Below are positions 11,640-21,900 of a stretch of 64,000 nucleotides of DNA, piece by piece. The stretch is from Plantago ovata (lineage: Eukaryota > Streptophyta > Magnoliopsida > Lamiales > Plantaginaceae): positions 51,616,362 to 51,680,361 of the forward strand of contig CM051457.1 in the NCBI GenBank assembly GCA_028274465.1, given 5' to 3'. A program made the position numbers and the translations under genes. Under the pieces are notes generated by a model. It saw only the letters and a program-made list of their open reading frames with translations. It was not told where the DNA came from and searched no databases. Positions within the stretch are counted from its first letter, which is position 1. Every line of letters starts with the position of its first letter.

Positions 11640-12260
11640 ACACACACACAGGAATAAGAAACAACAGGAACACAAACACAAATGAAAAAGAGTAACACAG
11701 AACAACAAAAATACGCAAACACACACAGACTAACATAATCAAGCCATAATCCAATAGAACTATAACCAATAACCAAAATACAACCTACTACTAACATCAC
11801 AGGCAAAAATCGAGCATAAACAAACACAAAACACATACAAAATTTGATATCCAAAACGACAACCAGATCCAGAAAAGACATGCAAATTATATGAAAAAAG
11901 CTTCACATACCTTTAATGGATATCCAAATAACCTTCAATTGCAAACGAAAACTCTCAATGGAGAGCAAAATCAAAGTCGAAAACCATCCAAAACCGCCTT
12001 CAAAACCCCCAATTCTCGATAGATAAACAGAGAGAAAATAGCATGAAAAAGAAAAGAGAAAAGAAATAGAAAAAGAACGAAGTAGCCGTTTTTTGTCGTT
12101 TCTGTGTTATAACCCGACCTAAAACCGGGTCAGAAGTCCGGGTAGAGAGATCCGCGAGTTTTTTGTTGGTAAATTGCAAAAAGGTCCCGTCTCTATTAGA
12201 GACCGTCTTTCCTGAGAATTTGCGTAACATATTTGTTATAATTAGGTTACTGCTTTTTTT
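11640..12260. other. Upstream flank of the Ulp1-like gene, possible MULE end
   Basis: AT-rich sequence upstream of the - strand Ulp1-like gene. The part at 12100-12235 is less AT-rich and contains a perfect palindrome, GTCTCT ATT AGAGAC, at 12189-12203. It could be part of a MULE terminal inverted repeat, but the other terminus would lie left of the window, so this cannot be confirmed here. Confidence 0.3.
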
Positions 12261-13627
12261 AAAATGGCAAAAAAAAAGTTATTAATATGAGAGCACAAGA
12301 GATGCTCCGAGAAAGAACTTACAACATAATACACGGAATAACTTTCGAATTTAAAACAAAAAAAATGTACGTTTCGAAACCCCAACCTTAATCACATAAT
12401 CAGAAACCAACACCACAATACAACTCTCACTATAAACCTAACATTACACAATATTTCCTTTCCCAAGTCAAAACATTATTCCAGGGGGCTAAAAGAGTTG
12501 CCGTATAACAGTTCTCTTTAGATGTTTACTGTACCAGCCTTCTAATTGTTTCTAGAATTTTAGTCAAATCATGGGTTGTGTATCCATGGCGATGCACTAT
12601 TATTCAAAAGAGGTCTCACACATTGGAACGTTAATAATGTACTAAAATAAATAGTAGAAGACACTTGAACATTTGTTACTAAAATTCATTCGTAAAAGAG
12701 TAATTAATAATCAAAGTGTGTTGGTTAGTGTGTTAGTTATGAAATACTAAAAGTTAGAAGTAGCTAAAACTAAGAAGGAAGGAGAAAAATATTAGTGAAC
12801 ATGATCATGATGGCTCAAAGAAAGACTTCCTTATAGCTATCATAACAACAAGGTTATCTCAAGTGTGGAGAAACCAAAGAAAGTTATTGGTGCATAAGCG
12901 GAAGTAGCACATGGATTGATGTACACAATCATGTGACCAAATAAATGCACATGTAATATGGTAAATCTAGAACTTAATTGAGTCGTAGATATGATACCAT
13001 GATGCAGTTGATCTTTAGTTTGGAAAGACGGTACCGTGATAATAAAGGCATTACTAAAGATCTAAGTTACTGCTTGACTAAGGGAATGGGCTTAAAACCC
13101 ATATTAAATATAATTTATAGTGAAAACCCAACCATACTGACTGGAGATGCCAAGAATTTGGTTCAATGTAAAAGACGAAGTTGTAAATGACCGTATAGAC
13201 CTCCTCGTAAAGTAAGAGTACTTCAAGTTGATCAAAGCACTAAGGAGTTATACTCCATGCGCCATTTCGAGTAAAATACATTAAGTGCTAACTGTCTCAC
13301 AGGGTAGATCGAGGTTGAGTACTTAAAAATCTTAATGATCTCCGAAGGAGTTCCTGGGACATCTTTAGCTTCCGAGCAGAACAATGTGAGATAGAATGTT
13401 CTTACAACGAGATCGCCTATTTAAGTGTGTGAAGTTTTGCCGCTTCCAAATGTAACACTTAAGAATTCAAGTGTGTCCAGGTCCTTTTACGGATAAAACG
13501 GAACGAAGCAATAAGGGGACGCTAATGTATTGATTCAAGTGTTATTTAAGTGGATCTTATCATGCAGAACTTTATTTTCACGGCATGTGTATTTGGAGGA
13601 AAGTCTTGAAATTCTAAAAGTGAGGTT
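12261..13627. other. Intergenic, possible degraded retroelement tail
   Basis: No intact gene. The stretch at about 12970-13190 encodes a broken peptide with CLTKGMGLKP and ENPTILTGDAKNLVQ. This vaguely recalls the C-terminal end of Ty1/copia RNase H and the sequence after it, but the match is weak. The rest shows no recognisable signal. Confidence 0.25.
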
Positions 13628-13649
13628 CACTACAAGCATTACTGTTTTC

Positions 13650-13905
13650 AGCGACGGATCCATCCGTCGCTGGAAACAGCCGATCCGTCGCTAGAATTCG
13701 CTAGCGACGGATCGGCATTTTTAGCGATGGATGGGAATTCCGTCGCTAAAGCATTCGTCGCTAGCGAATTAGCGACGAATCGCCCATCCATCGCAAATTA
13801 GCGACGTATAAAATGTTGACTTTTTAGCGACGGATCCATTGCCACGTGGTGGCCGGTCGGAGATTTGGCAACGGTGATCCGTGACATTTAGCGACGGATG
13901 GTCAA
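13650..13905. repeat. CACTA-2 left subterminal repeat array
   Basis: Repeated GCGACGGAT / ATCCGTCGC units in both orientations, as in CACTA-1 but fewer and partly mutated (for example GCGACGTAT near 13802). Confidence 0.8.
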
Positions 13906-14143
13906 TTATAAAAAAAAATTAATAATAATGAATACCAAAATCGAATTCAAGCCTGTTCAATTAACCAACCTGCTACACAAATTATTATAGACCAAAGGTA
14001 CCGAAAATAATTAAAAAAATCATAATAAATGTAATGAAATCCTCCATACATATAATAATAATAATCATACGTACGTACAATATCATATCGTACACAGTAT
14101 TCATGCAAAAAATAGTAATAGAGCTAATGAAAAGGCTATGGGG

Positions 14144-14232
14144 TCATGGAGAGGGTGGTGGTGGTGGTGGTGGTTGTGGCGGTACCGCCCCCAGCTTCGC
14201 ATACAAGTCAGCGAGCATAGCTTGTTGCTGAG
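14144..14232 (-). pseudogene. CACTA-2 TNPA-like gene, 3' end of the last exon
   Basis: The - strand reads QQAMLADLYAKLGAVPP, a proline run, then TGA at 14144. It matches the CACTA-1 ending (FAELYAKLGMDPP). The upstream part of the same exon lies at 29245-29530, on the other side of retroelement A. Confidence 0.75.
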
Positions 14233-15543
14233 TGATGAATGTGTATTTTACACTTTCATTCGAGTCTTTTTCACCTATTTTAGCTATCCTCTATGTTAAT
14301 TTAGCTATATTTTAATGCATTTTATTAGATTAGTGTCACGTTTCCCTTTAGATTTTATTTTACAGGTTTTGGTTGAAATTCGAGGATTTCGGGGCAATTA
14401 TATTGAAGTTGACAAGGAATTGGTGTTCCAGAAACCTATTTGGAGTATCTGAAGGTTTCCGGATAGGATTTGGAGTCTAGGGGCCGAATCTGGAGCTTAG
14501 AAGGCCACTAGAAGTCAGAAACCGAGTCCGAAAAGGGGAAGAAATCCAAAAACGCGTCGAAAACGTGGAATTCCGCGAAAAAGTCTCCGGGCGAACCACC
14601 GCAGAGGTGGGGCGAACCGCCCCACACCGGGCGAACCGCCGGGTGTCTGGGGCGAACCGCCCCACAATAATTCGAAGCCTATATAGTTGCTCAGTTTTCT
14701 CCGAAAATCATATCTTTCCAGACCTACTTTCTCACCTCTCTCTGTAGTTTTAGGTAGGGACTTCCCAGAGCCTGTTCTGGGGGTCCGTAGCTTAGGGGAC
14801 TCTTTTTCATAGCAGTTTGGAGCTCGTAGGATCGCAATCATCCGGAGATTGACAACCTTCGGTAACTTTGTATCTTACAGTTTTATTCTACTTATTTTAT
14901 TATATTCTTTCAACATGTTTTCTTCTATGATTTTTGTTGATTGCATGCCTATTATGAGTAACTAAACTTATCATTGGTGGTAGTATGTGAATTCTTAGCG
15001 AAGAGAAGATAATCATGCTAATGGCTATATCGCGCATTATACTCCGTGTCATTGCTTTATTTCGTTGATCAGGCACAGTCTAAATTCTCGTATATTGTAT
15101 TAATTATTATGCACAATTGGACCCTCGTCGACCTATTCGCGAGTTTATCTTCGTAGTGTTGAATAATTACGGAACACATTAGGACAATAGTGATTGACTT
15201 GTCAGACCAGTTATCTTCGTAGTGCTTAATAATTGCAACAGGACACTAGATTGATTCAAAGATCTCTATGCAAGACCGATGAATTTATGCAGGATTATCG
15301 ACCCGTTATGTTAAGAAGGATCATACTATCACCAATCTCCATTATCTGCTAGAAACCCTTTTTGCTATCTGTCTGCTGTTTTATATTCTCTTGTTAAATA
15401 GATAAAGCTAGTTATAGTCCTGAGAGAACGACACTCGAGTCATTCTACTGCTACACTACGGTTTTCGTTGTAGTTGTGGATTGCCTTTGGCTTAATTACA
15501 AATTTATTTGATTAATTAGAATCTGACAAATTCCGGTTCATCA
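14233..15543 (+). repeat. Element A 5' LTR
   Basis: 1311 bp, bounded TGATGAA/TTCATCA. Tandem GGGCGAACCGCC motifs at 14589-14667 precede a short TATA-like CCTATATAG at about 14676, marking the likely promoter. Confidence 0.93.
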
Positions 15544-15546
15544 AAT

Positions 15547-15564
15547 TGGCGCCGTTGCCGGGGA
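15547..15564 (+). other. Element A primer-binding site (tRNA-Asp)
   Basis: TGGCGCCGTTGCCGGGGA begins three bases after the LTR and is complementary to the 3' end of plant tRNA-Asp(GTC). Athila-type elements use this primer. Confidence 0.85.
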
Positions 15565-15687
15565 CTATACTCCTTTTTCTGTTTAATTTGTTTATATTTT
15601 CAGCTTTAGATTCCTAATTCTACTAGTTTTAGTTTTCCTTTTTAATCTCTCTCTGATACTGCTTTCCTAGTCTGTTACAGATAGTGC

Positions 15688-17806
15688 ATGCCGCATACAC
15701 GTTCTGCAGGAACACCGCTTGCTGATTCAATTGCTGAGATCGACAGAGTCTACCACCAAAGAAGGTGACTACTTGAAAGGTGCGCACTAGAGGAAATAGA
15801 GTATACCGATTTCTCTGAATCTCTACACATTCTTTTCAAGGAAATCGACGGAATGGCAGAAGCTAGACCACTGAAGGCATGGGTTCAACCCACCAAGGAT
15901 CGTATGAGGGGACCGGCGATTGTTCTTTCGTCTGCAACCCGAGATCTGGTGATCAAGAACCACGCATTCCAACAACTTCCGAGGTTCTATGGCTTATCAA
16001 GGGAAGATGTGATGGGGTACTCCCACGACCCGGAGCTCAAATAACAACGGGTGAGTTGAGGATGAAGGTTTTTGCTATGGGACTTGGCGACATAGCCAAG
16101 TCATGGTTAAGTTCTCTTCCAGCAGGCTCGTTGGACACTTGGGAGAAGGTTTTTTCAGCATTCATGGAGAAATACTTCCCTCACACCTTGACTACCGCGC
16201 TTAAGGCCAGATCACTGGATTCAAGTAGGACTATGATGAGACCATCTACACCGCGTTTGAGAGATTCCAAGATCTCACAAACAAGTGCCCTCACCATGGT
16301 TTTGAACTCTCTCACCTAGTCCAACACTTCTACAATGGACTAACCTTCGAGAACCAACAAGTGGTGGATTTCCAATGCCGAGGCAATATTTGGGAGGAAA
16401 CCGCAGAAGCCGTTTGGGCAGTTTTCGAAAGGCTTGCTAAGGGTTCACAGTTCAAGGACCCAAGAGCAATGGTTAGGAGACGTGGACCTGAAGCTCCACC
16501 GACTCAAGAAGCCCCTATGTATAGGGGGAATGGGGATCAATTCGAGTGCTTTACCAACGAATTGAAGCAAGTCCTCAAGAGCGCCACCGGAACAACTGTT
16601 TCGAACGAAGTATGCCGAATATGCAAGAACTATGGGCATGGGGCTCATATGTGTAGATCGGAGCTGGCATACGATGATGGCAACTGGGCTCGAGGAGGTG
16701 AAGAAGAAGCCTTTGCTACGGAGTTTGGTACTCAAGAAGTTAGCTACGGACAAGACAGTAGGAATCCTCGAGGCGGATTTTGGAGAAGAGGATTCCGAAA
16801 CAATCAAGGATATGCACCGGCTAACCAAACTTATGGCCCTAACCAAGACCGTAGTAGGTTAAACTATGGTAATGACCACTGCGAAAACCCCGCTCCGAAA
16901 GAGCCACAAAAGTCGAAGTCGGCTCAACTGATGGAGAACTTGCAAAAGATGGTTGATCACACACAGAGTTTTCTCAAACGTTATGAAGAAGATTCCGAGA
17001 AGACTAGGGCAGGGTTTGATAGGTTGGAAGAGAGCACTAGGCTTGCCCATCAAAAGATGCAAGAGTTGATCGACCGAGGAGCAAGTAGGGAGCAAGGCAA
17101 ACTGCCTAGCAACACTGAGAAGTCGATGTCCATAACCTTGGTGGGTGATCTACCTGTTGAGATCACCATCAAGAAGGTTGCTAAGTGCGAGAGTTGCAAG
17201 AGGGAAATGCCCCCACCAGCCGAAGAAGAAGAGAAGGACCTTGGTACTAACGAGGGTGAAGAGGAGCAAGAGGATCCCGAGCCACTCCCTCAAAGTTTCG
17301 ATGTTAAGGTCGAGATTGGGGAGCTTGAAGATGTCCGAGCCACACTAGACACAGGATCCTACTCTAATGTGCTCCCTTTGAATATTTTCGAGAAGAGTAA
17401 CCTTGGGGAACTAACTGTGCATAAGGCTATTGTGCAACTGGCGGATGGATCCCTTGTGAAACCCGAAGGCGTTGTGAAGAATGTATTAGTCAAGATTGGT
17501 GAAGCTTCTTTCTACACCGATTTTGTAATTATGCCGGCGCCAACACCAGGAACGGGGGATGTCATACTCTTAGGACGAACATTCTTGACTAAGCTACGCT
17601 CCGTGATGGACATCTACCAAAGGACTTGCACTATTGAAGTGGATGGCAAGCAACATGTGTTGCACGCCATATCTGATCCACCTGGTACTTCTAACACTAT
17701 TGATTACAGTGGTCTTAATGCCTATGTTCATTCTTATTCGCAGGGTCAAGGCATGAGAAGGAGATCCGTGAAGGGGAAGTCTAGTACCCTCAAAAGGAAA
17801 AGCTAG
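15688..17806 (+). pseudogene. Element A gag-protease polyprotein, broken near the 5' end
   Basis: The frame starts MPHTRSAGTPLADS at 15688 as in element C, but a TGA at 15766 replaces the CGA of element C. A ~31-bp deletion near 16026 shifts the frame, and another small indel and a TAG lie near 16210-16230. From 16361 to the stop at 17806 the frame is open. It contains the zinc knuckle CRICKNYGHGAHMC near 16613, a region rich in Glu and Lys, and an aspartic protease with LDTGSYSNVLP near 17348. The gag region (FMEKYFPHTLTTALKA, CPHHGF) matches Athila-like elements. The product would form virus-like particles in the cytoplasm; this copy cannot make the full protein. Confidence 0.85.
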
Positions 17807-17850
17807 GCGAAGACAGGAGTCGAGTCAGAGACTTTAAACAATGGCGCTAT

Positions 17851-17866
17851 CCGGGAGGCAACCCGG
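17851..17866 (+). other. Post-gag hairpin, element A
   Basis: CCGGG-AGGCAA-CCCGG, a 5-bp stem with a 6-nt loop about 45 bp after the gag stop. It is preserved in B (22771-22786) and C (33748-33763). Confidence 0.6.
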
Positions 17867-18068
17867 CGTTTTTTATCGCTTTCTTTACCGCTTTATTGCA
17901 TGCATTCATAATTGAACAATTTGCTTTTCATGTGTGAATTTGTTCGCTTCTGTGTCGTATGTGCTTATGTTGTGTTCGAGTGCGATTTTTCGAGTGATTT
18001 TTTGAGGAAAATGATTTTCGGGGACTAAAAACTGCATTTTTATTTCAAAACGTTCGTCTTCCACCTTA

Positions 18069-18185
18069 GGAGGTGGGGGGCGAATCGCCCCCCATGTGGG
18101 GCGAATCGCCTCACGTCCAAAGCGCGCGCGCGCGCTCCGGACGTGCGGGGCGGTTCGCCCCAGGTGTGGGGCGAACCGCCCCACA
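18069..18185 (+). promoter_or_regulatory. Internal GC-rich motif block of element A (possible ORF2 promoter)
   Basis: Several copies of the palindromic core GGGGCGAAYCGCCCC, otherwise found just upstream of the TATA-like box in the LTRs, recur here between gag and ORF2, together with an alternating GC run at 18122-18136. A leader and an intron follow, then the ORF2 start, so this may be a second promoter. Function is inferred from position and motif sharing. Confidence 0.5.
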
Positions 18186-18414
18186 ACTCCAGAGAATGAA
18201 AATCGGGGATTTCATCCCCAATCTCTCATTTTCCTCCATTTTCATCTTCTTAACTCAAAAATTTCCTCCATTATCAAAAAACCTTCAAACCTTCATAACT
18301 TCTTCATCTTTTCATCATTTTGTGTGTTCTATATCTTCAATCGAAGCCCGTTACGTGCTCTATCTTTCCATCCGAACAAATTTCTTCCTAGCTCATTCAA
18401 TTTCCGGATTTGAG

Positions 18415-18953
18415 GTATTATCACATGAACCCTAATTTTTTAAATTTGGGGATTTTTTGATTTAGGCTTCAATTAAGCTTGTATGATGTATGGGTTGATG
18501 TTTTATATGATTAGATTCGTTATTCATTATCAATTACATGTTCAATTAGGCTTGGTTTGTTGATTTGAGATTTTTGCTATTAGATGATATATCTTGTTAG
18601 GAAATGTATCTCTTACTATCATTCCATGCTTAAACATGTGTTTGTTGATATGATAATGATGGATGTATTGGTAGAATTCATGATTTATGGAGTTGAGGAT
18701 TTATGTTAGATTTTTTGATTAATATGGTATGGATTGGACCTTGTGATTCAAGGCCTTTGTTGTTTAGCAAGAGCATAATGTGTTATGTTATTGTAGTAGT
18801 TACATTGATATGTTGCGTAATGAAATAGCTAGACTAGGCTTTGGGTTTTTGAGGAGTTGGATTTTTGAAGATATTGCTCGTATTGTTCACTCGTATATTT
18901 ACATATGCATGGGTCTGGTTTGCATCGTACAAGACACTAATTGCTGTTTGTAG
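18415..18953 (+). other. Predicted leader intron before ORF2, element A
   Basis: Donor TTGAG|GTATTATC and acceptor GTTTGTAG|GAATC enclose 539 nt that are rich in T and in-frame stops. The ATG of ORF2 follows the acceptor by 5 nt. Element C keeps the same arrangement (34228-34770). Confidence 0.6.
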
Positions 18954-18958
18954 GAATC

Positions 18959-21900
18959 ATGGCACCGAGATCAAGGAGAGTCGGCTCTAGCAAAAAGGGG
19001 AAGGGAGTAGCATCAAGCTCCCAACCATCTCACCATCTGTTCGAGTTGTCTGTAGCTGCGATAGAGGTGCGTCAAAGGCTAGAAGCGGAGATGGCCGACG
19101 GAGGAAGGTCGATCATCCCAGATAGGAGGATTGACATTCCCGAGTCCGCAGTTGATAGAGCGGGATACAGGACGCTATCACGATTGGGGTCACAAAGGAA
19201 TTGGGCATGGTACAGTTCCAACAGGTTCAAGGGTTACGACGAGAGCCTCCTCCAAGAGTTCTACACTGGATACACAGATCTCGAGGAGAAGAATGGGGTA
19301 CTAGTCCGAGGCCTGATTATACCGTGGACACCAGAGGACATTTCTTCATTCATCCATTTTGGGCATCCGGAATTCACAGGGAGCGACCATGCCTACCTGT
19401 ATTCGAGGGCCTCCAGGGGGATAGGGAGACACATCACAGACGCGATCTGCAACAGGGCTTACCGATATCCAAAACTCGGGGGAGAACTGATGAATGTGTA
19501 TTTTACACTTTCATTTGAGTCTTTTTCACCTATTTTAGCTATCCTCTATGTTAATTTAGCTATATTTTAGTGCATTTTATTAGAATAGTGTCACGTTTCC
19601 CTTTAGATTTTATTTTACAGGTTTGGTTGAAATTCGAAGATTTCCGGGCAATTATATTGAAGTTGACCAGGAATTGGTGTTCCAGAAGCCTATTTGGAGT
19701 ATCTGAAGGTTTCCGGATAGGATTTGGAGTCTAGGGGTCGAATCTGGAGGTTAGAAGGCCACTAGAAGTCAAAACCGAGTCCGAAAAGGGGAAGAAATCC
19801 AAAACCGCGTCGAAAACGCGGAATTCCGCGAAAAAACCGCCGGGCGAACCGCCGCAGAGGTGGGGCGAACCGCCCCACACCAGGCGAACCGCCGGGTGTC
19901 TGGGGTGAACCGCCCCACAATAATTCGAAGCCTATATATAGTTGCTCAGTTTTCTCCGAAAATCATATCTTTCCAGACCTACTTTCTCACCTCTCTCTGT
20001 AGTTTTAGGTAGGGACTTCCCAGAACCTGTTCTGGGGGTCCGTAGCTTAGGGGACTCTTTTTCATAGCATTTTGGAGCTCGTAGGATCGCAATCATCCGG
20101 AGATTGACAACCTTCGGTAACTTTGTATCTTACAGTTTTATTCTACTTATTTTATTATATTCTTTCAACATGTTTTCTTCTATGATTTCTGTTGATTGCA
20201 TGCCTATTATGAGTAGCTAAACTTATCATTGGTGGTAGTATGTGAATTCTTAGCGAAGGGAAGATAATCATGCTAATGGCTATATCGCGCATTATACTCC
20301 GGGTCATTGCTTTATTTCGTTGATCAGGCACAGCCTAAATTCTCGTATGTTGTATTAATTATTGTGCACAGTTGGACCCTCATCGACCTATTCGCGAGTT
20401 TATCTTCATAGTGTTGAATAATTACGGGACACATTAGGACAATAGCGATTGACTTGTCAGACGAGTTATCTTCGTAGTGCTTAATAATTGCAACAGGACA
20501 CTAGATTGATTCAAAGATCTCTATGCAAGACCGAGGAATTTATGCATGATTATCGACCCGTTATGTTAAGAAGGATCATACTATCACCAATCTCCATTAT
20601 CTGCTAGAAACCCCTTTGCTATCTATTTGCTGTTTTTATATTCTAAATTAGATTTGATAAAGCTAGTTATAGTCCTGAGAGAACGACACTCGAGTCATTC
20701 TACTACTACACTACGGTTTTCGTTGTAGTTGTGGATTGACTTTGGCTAAATTACAAATATTATTTGCTGAATTCGGAACCGACAAATCCTCGTTCATCAA
20801 ATTGGCGCCGCTGCCGGGGAATATACTCCTTTTTTCTGTTTAATTTGTTTATATTTTCAGCTTTCGATTCCTAATTCTATTAGTTTTAGTTTTCCTTTTC
20901 AATCTCTCTCTGATACTCCTTTCCTAGCTTGTCACGGATATTCAGGTCTTGTGATGGCTCGTCCACTTTTGAAATCATGGGTTCAACCCAACAAAGCACT
21001 GATGAGAGGTCCGACTATTGTTCTTTCTGCTGCAACTCGAGATTTGGAAATCAAAAGTTGCATGTACCAGCAACTCCCGAGGTTCTATGGGTTGGCTAGG
21101 GAAGATGTTATGGGATACCTGAATGATATTGACGATTTTATCAACAATCGTCCAAGGCCCGGAGCAGGGATAACGGACGATGAGCTAAGGATGAAGGTTT
21201 TTGCTATGGGGCTTGGTGATAAAGCCAAGGCATGGTTAGGCTCTCTGGAAGCCGGATCACTAGACACCTGGGACAAGGTGTATTCTGCTTTTATGGAGAA
21301 ATACTTTCCTCACACATTGACTACCGCGCTTAAGGCGCAAATCACAGGATTCAAACAGGACTATAATGAGACCATCTACACCGCTTTCGAGAGGTTCAAG
21401 GACCTCATGCACAAGTGTCCACACCATGGTTTTGGGCTTCCGGATCTTGTCCAGCACTTCTACAATGGACTCACATATGAGAGTCAACAGGTGGTGGATT
21501 TCCAATGCCGTGGTACTATCTGGGAAGAGACCGCCGAGGATGTGTGGGCGTGTTTCGAAAGGCTTGCTAAAGGATCTCAATCCAAGGATCCAAGAGCAAT
21601 GGTTAGAAGGCGTGGACCTGAGGCTCCACCAAACCAGGAGATTCCAATGCATGAAGTGAATGGTGTGAGTGGCGATAGGTTCAAAGGTTTCACCAATCAG
21701 ATGAGGCAAGCTCTAAGTGGCCTAATCGGAACTTCTCTCTCCAACGAGGTATGTAGGGTGTGCAAGAATTATGGGCATGGGCCTCATATGTGTAGATCAG
21801 ATCTAGCACGAGAAGATGTTCACTTGGGAAACCGTAGTAATCGTACTCCTAAGGACGAAGCATCTACATCCAAGTCAGCAACTCTCTTGGATAATTTACA

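Noticed and set aside
14477-14841. - strand ORFs such as MGRFAPDTRRFARCG, repeated in each LTR (also 24549-24737 and 28176-28364)
   Set aside because: Arise from the GGGCGAACCGCC motif block, read antisense to the element; not coding.
18941-19570. 209-codon ORF as a complete gene
   Set aside because: Its end is read into the LTR of element B; the true frame continues at 25623.
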